A stretch of DNA of 64,000 nt from positions 372,001 through 436,000 of the forward strand of contig NZ_JQJH01000001.1 of NCBI RefSeq assembly GCF_000745425.1. The letters are read 5' to 3'. Made by a program: the position numbers and the translations under genes. The notes under the pieces were generated by a model. It ran no database searches, was not told the origin of the DNA, and saw nothing but the letters and a program-made list of their open reading frames with translations. The stretch comes from Beijerinckia mobilis (lineage in GTDB: Bacteria > Pseudomonadota > Alphaproteobacteria > Rhizobiales > Beijerinckiaceae). Positions 53,784-62,760 of this stretch are shown here, in pieces. Position 1 is the stretch's first letter; each line of letters begins with the position of its first letter.

Positions 53784-55375
53784 CTAAAGGCGCGCTACTT
53801 CCTCGGCGCGGTCAACATGCTCGGCGACAAAACCCGAGACCGACACTCCGTCAGAGGGGTCCTCGGCCCCATGCAGTGGTATCGCAACGGTGAAGGTCGT
53901 GCCAGAACCCTGATCAGAGGTGACACCGATCCAGCCGCCATGCGCATCCACGATCGAACGGCTTATCGACAGGCCCATTCCCATGCCCTGCGCCTTCGTG
54001 GTGAAGAAAGGCGTAAAGAGCCGGGTAGCGGCATCACTATTGATACCTGGTCCACTGTCACGCACCTCGATGATCGCGCATTCCGCTTCAACCTCGGCGC
54101 GCCATTGCCGCCACGAATGGATTGTCAATTGTCTTTGACGATCCGTGACCTCGACCATGGCCTGAATGGCATTGACCACGAGATTGAGCAAAACCTGTTG
54201 AAGCTGGATGCGGTCAGCCTCCACCATCATCATCGCAGGATCGAGCGCGAGATCGAGAACAACAGCGCCAGAAAGCCTCTCGCGTTCGACGAGCGGCAAA
54301 ATATCATTGACGATTTCGTTGATGTCGAAGAGCGTCCTTTCCGCTTTATCCTTTGTTGCCAGGGCGCGCAGCCGCGTCACCACCTGATCGGTCCTGCGCG
54401 CATTGGCAATCATGCGCTCAACACAGGCGCGGACTTCCAAAAGATCCGGCACATCGCGCAACAGCCAGCGCAAACAGCTGTCACCATCAGTCACGACCGC
54501 AGCAATCGGCTGACGGACTTCATGGGCGATCGAGGAAGCGAGTTCTCCAAGCGTCATGACCCGCGTCATATGGGATAATTCGGCGCGGGATTTGTTCAGA
54601 GCCTCCTCCGCCCTTTTCTGCTCGGTGACATCGGCGTTGATTTGCAGAATCGCCATGGGCGCGCCATGCGCGTCGCGCTGCAATGACCAACGGCTGTCCA
54701 CAATCACCTCCGATCCGTCCCTGCATGTATGGTGCAATTCACCTTGCCAATAACCCGTCCGCTCGAGTTCATCGGGGATATCGGCCAGATTGGTGGCGTT
54801 TGCATACAGCAAATCTTGAAGGCGAAGGCCGAGCACCTCCGCTCTGGTCCAGCCATAGAGGGACTCCGCTCCCGCGTTCCAACAGCTGATGGCGTCTCGG
54901 CCGTCACGCACATCCCGCACGATGATGGCATCACGCGTCAATTCGAGCAGAGCCGCCTTTTCGCGCCCCCCCCCCTTTCTGCGCGCTGCATGATGACAGC
55001 GAGCAATGTCGAGGCGCTGATGACGATGCAGGCGACCACGCATCGTCCGATGGCCTCGTCCTGATATGCCCCGGCGTGGGTCATGAAGAAGCTGAGTAAG
55101 GTCAAACCGATAGAGCCTACCCCAACGAACAGGACCTCCCTTCCCGGCAAGGTTTTGGCGGAAAAAACCACGACGACCGCATAAAGCGCGGCGATCGCTA
55201 TATCGATTTGCGTGAATGTATCGAACAGAAAGATCCCGGCGCAAAAAACAACGACCAAAATGCGATCGATCAGTGGGTTATGCCAAATTCCGTCGACCAG
55301 TTTTTCCCCGGTGGAAAAATGCAATCGCTTTGTCGTTCCTGCTTCGGCTTGCTGTGTCATCAGCCTCGTCATCAT
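53784..55375 (-). CDS. Membrane PAS sensor histidine kinase, frame broken at a G10 tract
   Basis: The N-terminal half (from ATG 55375) is a membrane sensor with several helices (ILVVVFCAGIFLFDTF, IDIAIAALYAVVVVFSA, IGLTLLSFFMTHAG, CVVACIVISASTLLAVIM). It runs into a tract of ten G on the coding strand (54966-54975) and, in that frame, stops at 54938. The rest continues one frame over: a PAS domain (ISCWNAGAESLYGWTRAEVL to ILQINADVTEQKRAEEAL), H-box SSIAHEVRQPIAAVV, N-box QVLLNLVVNAIQAM, VRDSGPGI, LFTPFFTTK and GMGMGLSISRSIVDAHGG. Eleven or eight G would give one protein of about 530 residues, FixL-like in its kinase core. Phase variation, a real mutation or a sequencing error are all possible. 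The two response regulators nearby are likely partners. Confidence 0.82.
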
Positions 55376-55499
55376 CCGCCGCCCTCTTCCGCCCCGCCGG
55401 TGATGCTGCCCTCGCCCACGCCTTGTGCATCATCACGCCGTGCAGACTATCGATACGGTAAGCGCCAAGACGAGGCTTGTCGAAAACTCCGCATGCATC

Positions 55500-55682
55500 C
55501 TAATCGAGGTGACGGTGGTACTCCAGAGGCGTCATACCGGCCATGCGTGGAAAGGCCCACACGAAACTCTGGATTGGGAAGAAGAGCGGCAGCGCGAGGC
55601 GCGTTCGCTCAGCGGGAATATGGCTCTGTGCGATCAGCTTCATCGCCTGTTCGAGACGTCTCCGGCGGAATGAGATCGCAGG
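55500..55682 (-). pseudogene. Decayed C-terminal fragment of an AraC-family regulator
   Basis: A 60-codon frame without a start, bounded upstream by TAA and ending at TAG. It reads RRRRLEQAMKLIAQSHIPAE, then LALPLFFPIQSFVWAFPRMA and GMTPLEYHRHLD. This is the second helix-turn-helix of AraC proteins (xxRLExAxxLL..., QSxFxxAFRRxxGMTPxEYR). It lies immediately downstream of an intact AraC gene on the same strand but is clearly a different paralogue (the intact one ends GETPYQWR). Confidence 0.7.
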
Positions 55683-55713
55683 TTATGATGGAAACGGCTC
55701 ACGATAAGCCGCT

Positions 55714-56517
55714 TCACTCGGCATGAGCGCAACGCCATTGATAGGGCGTCTCCCCTGTGATGCGCCGGAAAACGGTCGTGAAATGCGCCTGGGTCTGAAA
55801 CCCGACGGCAAGCGCGACCTGGACAAGCGGTTCCCGTGTCTCCCGCAAAAGGTCCTGGGCACGCTCAATGCGCCTTCTCACCAAATATTCATGAGGCCTC
55901 AGGCCCGTGGCACGGCGGAACTGAGCGGAAAAATGCATGCGCGAAAGCCCCGCCGCAACCGCCATATCGGCAAGTGTCACCGCCCCGGACAAATGTTCGT
56001 CGATATAGGTTACGACCCGCTTTAACCGCCATTTGACGAGGCCGGATTTCGTCCGCTGCTGCTGCGGCACCTCGTCGATTTCCACCTGCGGCCGCTCGAT
56101 CGCCTGGTCTCCGGCAGTCCCAAAGACGCGGGTGACGACGGCAAGCCTCAGGGCATCGGCATAAAGACCCGAGAAAGGATCGCTGCCACGCTCGGCCGCT
56201 TCAAGCGCGCAGGTGAGTTGGTGCACCACGGGATCCTCCATCATGGCAGCGCCCGGCGACGGCACCGCGCCAAGCCTTGTGTCCGCGACCGGAAGCGCCC
56301 CACCTTCTCTCACTGCATGCAATGCGATGCGCACGCGCCGTGTCTCGGGCTCCAAGACCGTTGGAGCGATAGCCACCACGACCCCCAAATGATCAAGACG
56401 TAGCGAAAACGCCTCGCCGAACGACCAAGAGTCCGGAAGCACCGATGGCGGAAGCCTTTGCGCGGTTTGGGCGGTCACGGCCTGAGCCGGTTGCGGCAGG
56501 GAAATGTGAATGGACAT
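55714..56517 (-). CDS. AraC-family transcriptional regulator
   Basis: 267-residue regulator. An N-terminal sensing part of about 150 residues lacks recognisable motifs. The C-terminal AraC/XylS DNA-binding domain has LADMAVAAGLSRMHFSAQFR as first HTH, then RATGLRPHEYLVRRRIERAQ and VQVALAVGFQTQAHFTTVFR as second HTH. Starts at 56517 or 56538 are both in frame; neither has a strong ribosome-binding site. It lies between the sensor kinase and the response regulators and could be part of the same response. Its targets are unknown. Confidence 0.88.
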   Translation of the reverse strand: MSIHISLPQPAQAVTAQTAQRLPPSVLPDSWSFGEAFSLRLDHLGVVVAIAPTVLEPETRRVRIALHAVREGGALPVADTRLGAVPSPGAAMMEDPVVHQLTCALEAAERGSDPFSGLYADALRLAVVTRVFGTAGDQAIERPQVEIDEVPQQQRTKSGLVKWRLKRVVTYIDEHLSGAVTLADMAVAAGLSRMHFSAQFRRATGLRPHEYLVRRRIERAQDLLRETREPLVQVALAVGFQTQAHFTTVFRRITGETPYQWRCAHAE

Positions 56518-56853
56518 TGTGAAACGCCGGTTTTTCAATGTTGCAGGAAGCCCGTGACACCAAACGACAAATCGGCGCTTGCCTCTGAGGCTGTCGGATT
56601 TGCCGCGTCACCGGCTGGTGATTAACAAAGAATAGCGACGTCGCCTGCGCAATCCATTCTACCTGGGTTTGGCAATGTCCATGATGGGTTTCGTCTCCCC
56701 ATACTTTGGTATGTGCCGCGACGATTGCCTCCATTGCTGGAAGCCGCGCTCCACCGACTATTCTCCAGGCGCTGAGTGATTTCTCAAAAAAGATGGGCCA
56801 TTGCGGAAGAGCGCCACATCGCTCAGGCAAGCTGGCTGCCTGATGACGCGATG
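56518..56853. other. Intergenic region upstream of the AraC gene
   Basis: 336 bases. A 34-codon + strand frame at about 56678-56782 reads MSMMGFVSPYFGMCRDDCLH then CWKPRSTDYSPGAE; it is Cys-rich but unsupported by a ribosome-binding site. Otherwise nothing was seen. Confidence 0.3.
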
Positions 56854-57270
56854 TCAGTATGATCCGGACACATTCCCCAAAGCCTTTTCAAGACAACCGA
56901 TCAGTACAGCACCATCGAAAGGTTTGCGCAACAGATCGACCGCACCAGCTGCGCGGACTTTGCGTTGAAGCCTTTCAGCCGGAAAGGCAGTGATGAAGAT
57001 GATGGGGAGTGTCTCGCCGCATTTCTGAAGGTGCGCCTGCAATTCCACACCGCTCATGCCGGGCATCTCGACATCTGTAATCAGGCAGGCCACCTCGCCT
57101 CGCGCGGAGGATTGCAGAAAATCCGTCGCGGACGCAAAGGTACTGGCGTCATATCCAAGCGATCTGACGAGACTCGCGATAGCGGTGCGAACCGCCTCAT
57201 CATCGTCGATGATGGCGATCCTCAGATCATGGGACACTGGGCTTTTCCTCTTGACGATCGACGCGGCCAC
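56854..57270 (-). CDS. Single-domain response regulator (CheY-like receiver)
   Basis: 138 residues, receiver domain only. The acidic pocket is IAIIDDDEAVRTAI, the phospho-acceptor Asp lies in CLITDVEMPGMSGVE, the Thr/Ser switch in IIFITAFPA and the Lys in LLRKPFDGAVL. There is no output domain, so it may relay phosphate or compete with the FixJ-like regulator upstream. A GTG start at codon 12 (VSHDLRI) is an alternative. Confidence 0.9.
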   Translation of the reverse strand: MAASIVKRKSPVSHDLRIAIIDDDEAVRTAIASLVRSLGYDASTFASATDFLQSSARGEVACLITDVEMPGMSGVELQAHLQKCGETLPIIFITAFPAERLQRKVRAAGAVDLLRKPFDGAVLIGCLEKALGNVSGSY

Positions 57271-57404
57271 GCCGTGCGATAAAGCCGGCCCCCAAAATGT
57301 CCTTCCTTGGCCTCAAGAGAAATCATACACTAGTTTGATACCGGATCGCCCGCGTATCATCCAATGGCTTTCCACCGCCGCATTTCGCCAGCCGATGACC
57401 TGAA

Positions 57405-58064
57405 TCAACCCGCGAATTTGGAGAGCCCAAGCCGTTCAGAGGCGCGCACGAGATCGGCGACGGATCGTACATCCATTTTCCGCATCACATGACCGCGATG
57501 AATTTTCACCGTGATTTCGCTCAGGCCCAATTCACCGGCGATCTGCTTGTTCATCAAGCCCTGTATCACATAGCCCATCACTTCCTTCTCGCGCGCCGTC
57601 AGACTCTGGTAGAGCCGATGCAATCCGGCGACGGATCCTTCTGCTTCACGCCGTTTCCGGTCGGTTTCGAGGGCTGAATGAACCGCGTCGAGCATATCCT
57701 GATCACGAAACGGCTTGGTCAGAAAGTCGATGGCCCCTGCCTTCATCGCACGGACAGACATTGGAATATCCGCGTGGCCGGTCATGAAAACGATTGGAAT
57801 ATGAATGCCGTAGCCTGCGAGTTGGGTCTGGAAATCGAGGCCGCTTACGCCCGGCAACCGAATATCGAGCACGAGACAGCCAGGCACCTCGGCGAGCTTC
57901 GCCTCCAAAAGTTCCGCGGCCGACCCGAATAATTCGACCGCCAAGCCGACAGAACGGAAAAGGCTGCTCAGCGCCTCGCGCAAAGCATCATCATCATCGA
58001 CGATATAGACGATGCGATCAGCTTCAGTCCGCGCTCCACGTCCAGCTTTCGAATTTGGACTCAC
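57405..58064 (-). CDS. FixJ/NarL-type response regulator with LuxR HTH
   Basis: About 219 residues. The receiver has VYIVDDDDALREALSSLFRS, phospho-acceptor CLVLDIRLPGVSGLDFQ, VFMTGHADIPMSVRAMKAGA and FLTKPFRDQDML, the FixJ pattern. A linker helix leads to the LuxR-type output LTAREKEVMGYVIQGLMNKQ then IAGELGLSEITVKIHRGHVM. The GTG start at 58064 keeps a short leader before the receiver; an ATG 28 codons further up is open. It is the most likely partner of the FixL-like sensor kinase at 53.8-55.4 kb. Confidence 0.92.
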   Translation of the reverse strand: MSPNSKAGRGARTEADRIVYIVDDDDALREALSSLFRSVGLAVELFGSAAELLEAKLAEVPGCLVLDIRLPGVSGLDFQTQLAGYGIHIPIVFMTGHADIPMSVRAMKAGAIDFLTKPFRDQDMLDAVHSALETDRKRREAEGSVAGLHRLYQSLTAREKEVMGYVIQGLMNKQIAGELGLSEITVKIHRGHVMRKMDVRSVADLVRASERLGLSKFAG

Positions 58065-58297
58065 GCGAAAACCCCATGCTGAATTGGCAATGCAATCACC
58101 AGCGACGCAACGGGGACCTGACTCCCCTCCCCGGCGCGGCCGTAGCATTCAGGCTTCTACGGCCGATCAGACACCACAAAAACCCGCGCCGCGCTCACAT
58201 CGCGTTTGACTAGCATCGAAACGGGGGGCTGCAAAGAATTTTAGCACCGCCCCGCCCTTGGCTCAGGGGCATCATCATCTCTCACACTTCCCGCCTC

Positions 58298-58399
58298 TGG
58301 GGCGTCTTGGATATATCCAAGACGCCCCACTCAAAAATTGGGGTATTTTCAAAAACCACGGAACCGCAAAGCGGTTCAACATTATCGGAAAATGCTCTA
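58298..58399 (-). repeat. Composite palindromic element, copy 5 (contains fmdB stop codon)
   Basis: Read on the reverse strand: TAGAGCATTTTCCGATAATG, the inner hairpin GAACCGC-TTT-GCGGTTC, GAAAATACCCC, then the perfect 30-bp palindrome GGGGCGTCTT-GGATATATCC-AAGACGCCCC (58299-58328). Its first TAG is the fmdB stop. The second hairpin has compensated base changes relative to the other copies (GGGGCGTCTT against GGAGCGTTTC), so the pairing is kept. Confidence 0.85.
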
Positions 58400-58774
58400 A
58401 TGGCTGATCATCCAGGGGCGGGCAGTCGGAAAGCTTTTCGCTCCCTGCGGCGTCGTCAGCATGGGACGCTTGCCGCTCCGGCTCGCCCCGCCGGTCGAAC
58501 AGCACTTACATCCTGCCCCGTGTTTTGCCGTTTGCCTTTCCGTCTGTTTCGCTTTGTATTCGCCGCTCGTCATCGGCGCATGGCTCGCGCGTTCATTAAC
58601 CGCATAGGCCTCGAAACGCGAACGCGACATACCGCTGGCACGCGGCGCCGTCAGGAGCACGCGCGGCGCAGCCGCGCCACAATCCGGACAGGGCTGGGGC
58701 TCATTATATTCGCTCATCGGACGCATCGCGGTGAAGTCACCACAAGCCTCACACAAATATTCATAAACCGGCAT
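58397..58774 (-). CDS. fmdB: FmdB-family zinc-ribbon protein
   Basis: 125 residues. The start MPVYEYLCEACG then CPDCG is the FmdB putative regulatory domain with two Cys pairs for zinc. A second Cys cluster, GAGCKCCSTGG, lies near 91-101. In Methylophilus methylotrophus FmdB is thought to regulate formamidase; the direct role is not proven. It follows fmdA by 93 bases on the same strand and ends in a repeat element that provides its stop. Confidence 0.9.
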   Translation of the reverse strand: MPVYEYLCEACGDFTAMRPMSEYNEPQPCPDCGAAAPRVLLTAPRASGMSRSRFEAYAVNERASHAPMTSGEYKAKQTERQTAKHGAGCKCCSTGGASRSGKRPMLTTPQGAKSFPTARPWMISH

Positions 58775-58867
58775 GGGCAGTCCTCACAGGCGCTATCATG
58801 AATAAGTGCCATCGCGACGGAGAACGGGACGCTCGCTGCGCCCCGTTCATCATGAAAATGGACGCGC

Positions 58868-60100
58868 TCAGAGATCCTGCGCAATCGGCATATCGATCGA
58901 TCCGTCCAGATATTTCACCGGACCCGCCGCCGAAGGATTGATGTCGAAATCGAAGATCTCCGTCGGGATCCACAAGGTGGCGCAGGAATTGGGAATATCG
59001 ACGACGCCGGAGAAATGGCCTTGCACCGGCGCGGTGCCGAGGATCGAATAGGCCTGCGCCCCGGAAAAACCGAATTTCTTGAGATATTCTATGGCGTTGA
59101 GGCAGGCTTGGCGATAGGCCACATTGGCGTCGAGATAATATTGCTTGCCTTCCTCATCGACGGAAATCCCTTCGAAGATGAGATAATCCTTATAGTTCGG
59201 CGTCACTGGCGAAGGCTTGAAGATCGGATTTTTGATACCGTATTTCGACATGCCTTCCTTGATGAGATTCACTCTGATGTGCAGCCATGCGCCGAACATT
59301 TCGATCGCGCCGCAGAAGGTGATCTCGCCATCGCCCTGGCTGAAATGCATATCACCCATCGACAGACCGGCGCCCGGCACATACACCGGGAAATAGATCT
59401 GCGAGCCGCGCGAGAGATCCTTGATGTCGCAATTGCCGCCATGTTCACGCGGCGGCACGGTGCGCGCACCTTCCGCCGCGACCTTCTCCTTCTCCGCGCC
59501 GGTGAGCCGGCCGAGATGCGCGGTACGGGCATGCGGCGGATTGGCGAGCGGCGGCACACGGACCGGATCGGTGGCAATCAGCGCCGCCTCACGCGCATTC
59601 CAGGTCTCGAGCATGGCCTTGCTCGGCAGGGTGCCAATGAGGCCCGGATGCACGAGGCCCGCAAAACCCACGCCCGGAACATGCCGCGAGCGGGTGAACA
59701 TGCCATCGAAATGCCAGACCGACTTCTGCGCCAGTGGGAAATGATCGGTGAGGAAGCCGCCGCCGTTTTTCTTGGCGAAGAACCCGTTGAAGCCCCATTC
59801 ATGACCCTTCAGCGGGCCAGCGTCGAGAATATCGACCACCAGAAGATCACCGGGTTCCGCACCCTTCACTCCGATCGGCCCCGAGAGATAATGTACCGTG
59901 GTGAGATCGACATCACGGATATCATCGGCGGAATCATCATTTTTGATGGCGCCGCCGGTCCAGTCGACAGTTTCGACGAGAAAATCGGCACCGGGCTCGA
60001 CCCAAACCGCGATCGGAATGTCGGGGTGCCAGCGATTATGCAGGTTCTCGTTCTCGGTCGCCGGCCGCGACAGGTCGACGGAAATGAGTGTATCAGGCAT
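58868..60100 (-). CDS. fmdA: Formamidase
   Basis: 410-residue amidohydrolase of the acetamidase/formamidase family, releasing ammonia and formate from formamide. Segments: RWHPDIPIAVWVEPGADFLV, GPIGVKGAEPGDLLVVDILD, HFDGMFTRSRHVPGVGFAG, REHGGNCDIKDLSRGSQIYF and AGLSMGDMHFSQGDGEITFC, all characteristic. The length is normal for FmdA. The start follows GGAGCC. It lies directly downstream of a five-gene Urt-type importer on the same strand, so uptake and hydrolysis of formamide or related short amides are probably co-expressed. Confidence 0.95.
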   Translation of the reverse strand: MPDTLISVDLSRPATENENLHNRWHPDIPIAVWVEPGADFLVETVDWTGGAIKNDDSADDIRDVDLTTVHYLSGPIGVKGAEPGDLLVVDILDAGPLKGHEWGFNGFFAKKNGGGFLTDHFPLAQKSVWHFDGMFTRSRHVPGVGFAGLVHPGLIGTLPSKAMLETWNAREAALIATDPVRVPPLANPPHARTAHLGRLTGAEKEKVAAEGARTVPPREHGGNCDIKDLSRGSQIYFPVYVPGAGLSMGDMHFSQGDGEITFCGAIEMFGAWLHIRVNLIKEGMSKYGIKNPIFKPSPVTPNYKDYLIFEGISVDEEGKQYYLDANVAYRQACLNAIEYLKKFGFSGAQAYSILGTAPVQGHFSGVVDIPNSCATLWIPTEIFDFDINPSAAGPVKYLDGSIDMPIAQDL

Positions 60101-60124
60101 AAAAGGCTCCGTATGCGTGAAAGA

Positions 60125-60814
60125 TCAGACTGAAAGAAATTTTGCGACCTTGGCCTCATCGACATCGGCACGCAGATCTTCATGGACGATGTCGCCGTTC
60201 TCGATCACCAGCACGCGATCGGCTATATCGAGCGCGAAGGACAACACCTGTTCCGAGACGACGATGGAAAGGCCGCGTTCATCGCGTATGCGCTTCAAGG
60301 TGCGGCCCATTTCGCGAATGATCGAAGGCTGAATGCCTTCCGTCGGTTCGTCGAGGAGCAGCACCTTGGGGCGCGTGGCGAGCGCCCGGGCGATAGCGAG
60401 CTGCTGCTGCTGGCCACCGGAAAGATTGCCGCCGCGCCTGTTCTTCATTTCGAGCAGAACCGGGAAAAGATCATAGAGATCGGCCGGCACCCGGCTTTCA
60501 CCACGGGGGATCAGTCCGGTCTCGATATTTTCCTCGACCGTCATGCTGGAAAAGATCATGCGCCCTTGCGGCACATAAGCGACACCCTCGGTGACACGTT
60601 CGTAGCTCTTGAGCCGGGTGATATCTCTCGCTCCGATATGCACCGAGCCGCTGCGGGCCGGAATGATACCCATGAGCGACCGCATCAGCGTGGATTTACC
60701 CATGCCGTTACGGCCCATGAGGGCGACGATTTCATTGGGTGCCACATGGAGATCGAGACCGTGCAGCACCTCGCTCTGGCCATAGGCGACGACAAGCTTA
60801 GAGACATCGAGCAT
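60125..60814 (-). CDS. urtE: Urea/short-chain-amide ABC transporter ATPase (UrtE-type)
   Basis: 229-residue LivF-like ATPase. Walker A GRNGMGKSTLMRSLMG, signature LSGGQQQQLAIARAL, Walker B VLLLDEPTEGIQPS and switch region VVSEQVLSFALDI; the His of the switch is replaced by Gln, as is common in UrtE. The ATG at 60814 follows GAGGAGC. It is the last transporter gene before fmdA. Confidence 0.93.
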   Translation of the reverse strand: MLDVSKLVVAYGQSEVLHGLDLHVAPNEIVALMGRNGMGKSTLMRSLMGIIPARSGSVHIGARDITRLKSYERVTEGVAYVPQGRMIFSSMTVEENIETGLIPRGESRVPADLYDLFPVLLEMKNRRGGNLSGGQQQQLAIARALATRPKVLLLDEPTEGIQPSIIREMGRTLKRIRDERGLSIVVSEQVLSFALDIADRVLVIENGDIVHEDLRADVDEAKVAKFLSV

Positions 60815-60825
60815 GATGGTGCTCC

Positions 60826-61590
60826 TCAATGACCGAGATAGACTTCGATGACTTTTGGATCCGCCTGGACCTTGGCCATCGAGCCTTCGGAGAGCACCTT
60901 GCCCTGATGCAGCACCGTGACCTTGTGGGCGATATCCTCGACGAATTTCATGTCATGCTCGATGACGATCACCGAACGGTCCTTGATGATCGTGTTCAGC
61001 AGTTCCGCCGTCTTCCGGCGCTCCGAGACGCTCATGCCGGCAACAGGTTCATCGAGCATCAAAAGCTCTGGATCCTGGATCAGCAGCATGCCGATTTCCA
61101 GCCATTGCTTTTGTCCATGGCTGAGATATTCCGCGCGCTGGTCTAGATGATCAGCAAGAAAGATCGTCTCGGCAATATTGCGCACACGCTCCTTCACCGC
61201 GGAATCACGGCGAAACATGAGTGCGCCGAAAACGGACCGGCCTTTCGGATAGGAAATCTCCAGATTCTCGAAGACGGTGAGATCCTCATAGATCGACGGG
61301 TTCTGAAATTTGCGGCCAACGCCCGCCCGCACGATCTCATGCTCTTTCATCGTGGTCAGTTCGCGGTCCTTGAACCGGATCGAACCATCCGTCGCTTTCG
61401 TACGTCCGCAGATGAGGTCGAGCACCGTGGTCTTGCCCGCTCCATTGGGACCAATGATCACCCGGATCTCGTTCTCATCGACATAGAAGGAGAGATTGTC
61501 GACCGCCTTGAAACCGTCGAAGGAGACCGTCAAACCTTCGACAGCAAGAACAAAATCTCTCGTCATCGGCGTATTCGGTTGCGCATTCAT
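60826..61590 (-). CDS. urtD: Urea/short-chain-amide ABC transporter ATPase (UrtD-type)
   Basis: 254-residue LivG-like ATPase. Walker A GPNGAGKTTVLDLICGRT, signature LSHGQKQWLEIGMLL, Walker B LLMLDEPVAGMS and switch VIEHDMKFVEDIA; the LSHGQKQWLEI form is typical of UrtD. The start at 61590 follows GGGAGAATCCC. The gap to urtE is 11 bases. Confidence 0.93.
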   Translation of the reverse strand: MNAQPNTPMTRDFVLAVEGLTVSFDGFKAVDNLSFYVDENEIRVIIGPNGAGKTTVLDLICGRTKATDGSIRFKDRELTTMKEHEIVRAGVGRKFQNPSIYEDLTVFENLEISYPKGRSVFGALMFRRDSAVKERVRNIAETIFLADHLDQRAEYLSHGQKQWLEIGMLLIQDPELLMLDEPVAGMSVSERRKTAELLNTIIKDRSVIVIEHDMKFVEDIAHKVTVLHQGKVLSEGSMAKVQADPKVIEVYLGH

Positions 61591-61610
61591 GGGATTCTCC
61601 CTCGTGCACG

Positions 61611-62750
61611 TCATTCGGCGATTGCCGGGGCGCGGGTGCCCGCCGGCGCGGCTTTGCCTCTGCCGCCGAAGAACCGGCCAAGGCGCGGAGAAACATAGGT
61701 CTCATAGAGACCGGCAAGACCATTCGGGAAGACGAGCACTACCGCGATGAAGAGGCCCCCTAGGCCGAACAGCCAAAGCTCGGGGAATGTCTCGGAAAGC
61801 GAGGTCTTCGCCGCATTGACGAGCAGCGTGCCATAGACAGCCCCGAGCAGGGACAGCCGGCCGCCGACGGCGCAATAGATGACCATTTCGATCGAAGGCA
61901 CCGTGCCGACAAAGGATGGCGACATAAACCCGACCTGCAGCGTGAACATTGCACCGCCGACCGCCGATACAGCGGCAGCGAGACAGAAGACGAAGACCTT
62001 GAAATTGGCGACGTCGTAACCCGAGAAGCGGACACGATCCTCCTTGTCGCGCATGGCGACGAGAATGCGGCCGAGCTTGGAGGATTTCACGAAATAGGCG
62101 AGCAGGATGGAAGCGAGCAAGAGCCCGACGCAAACGAAATAGAGAATGGTCTTCGCCGCATCCGTGCGTATGTCCCATCCCTGCAACGTGCGCAGATCGG
62201 TAATCCCATTGATGCCACCGGTATATCCCTGCTGACCGATGATGAGGATCGTCAGGATCGAGGCGATGGCCTGGGTGATGATCGAGAAATAGACACCGCT
62301 TACCCGCCGCTTGAACATGGCAAAACCGATTATTGCGGCAAATAGGGATGGCACGGCGATAATGGCGAGCAGCGTGAAACCGAGGCTGTGAAATGGCCGC
62401 CAGAAGAACGGCAGTTCGGTGAGCTGGTTCCAGTCCATGAAATCCGGGATACCGGGAGTGGACTGAATCTTCGTATTCTCGATGCTTGATGCTTCCAGCT
62501 TGAGATACATAGCCATGCAATAGCCGCCGAGGCCGAAGAATATGCCCTGGCCGAGCGAGAGAATGCCGGCATGGCCCCAGCACAGGACAAGCCCCAAAGC
62601 CACGAAGGCATAAGTCAGATATTTACCGACCATCTGCAGGCGAAAGCCATCGAGTGCGAGAGGCAGGATGACGGCGAGCAGGATGGCGAGCAGCACAATG
62701 CCGAGCATATCCTTGCGGGCGAGAAAGAAAGTGCGATCCGATGTCATCAT
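61611..62750 (-). CDS. urtC: Urea/short-chain-amide ABC transporter permease (UrtC-type)
   Basis: 379-residue LivM-like permease with about nine or ten helices. LVLCWGHAGILSLGQGIFFG is the family signature, SGVYFSIITQAIASILTILI and VGGRLSLLGAVYGTLLVNAA are further marks. FLARKDMLGIVLLAILLAVI starts the first helix. The insertion around SSIENTKIQSTPGIPDFMDW is typical of UrtC. Two adjacent ATG codons follow GGAGG. The gap to urtB is 10 bases. Confidence 0.94.
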   Translation of the reverse strand: MMTSDRTFFLARKDMLGIVLLAILLAVILPLALDGFRLQMVGKYLTYAFVALGLVLCWGHAGILSLGQGIFFGLGGYCMAMYLKLEASSIENTKIQSTPGIPDFMDWNQLTELPFFWRPFHSLGFTLLAIIAVPSLFAAIIGFAMFKRRVSGVYFSIITQAIASILTILIIGQQGYTGGINGITDLRTLQGWDIRTDAAKTILYFVCVGLLLASILLAYFVKSSKLGRILVAMRDKEDRVRFSGYDVANFKVFVFCLAAAVSAVGGAMFTLQVGFMSPSFVGTVPSIEMVIYCAVGGRLSLLGAVYGTLLVNAAKTSLSETFPELWLFGLGGLFIAVVLVFPNGLAGLYETYVSPRLGRFFGGRGKAAPAGTRAPAIAE

Positions 62751-62760
62751 ATGCGCCTCC

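Noticed and set aside
53471-53893. 140-codon + strand frame
   Set aside because: No ribosome-binding site or known motif, and its 3' third lies antisense to the sensor kinase C-terminus.
56393-56830. 145-codon reverse-strand frame
   Set aside because: Overlaps the N-terminus of the AraC gene in another frame with no motif of its own.
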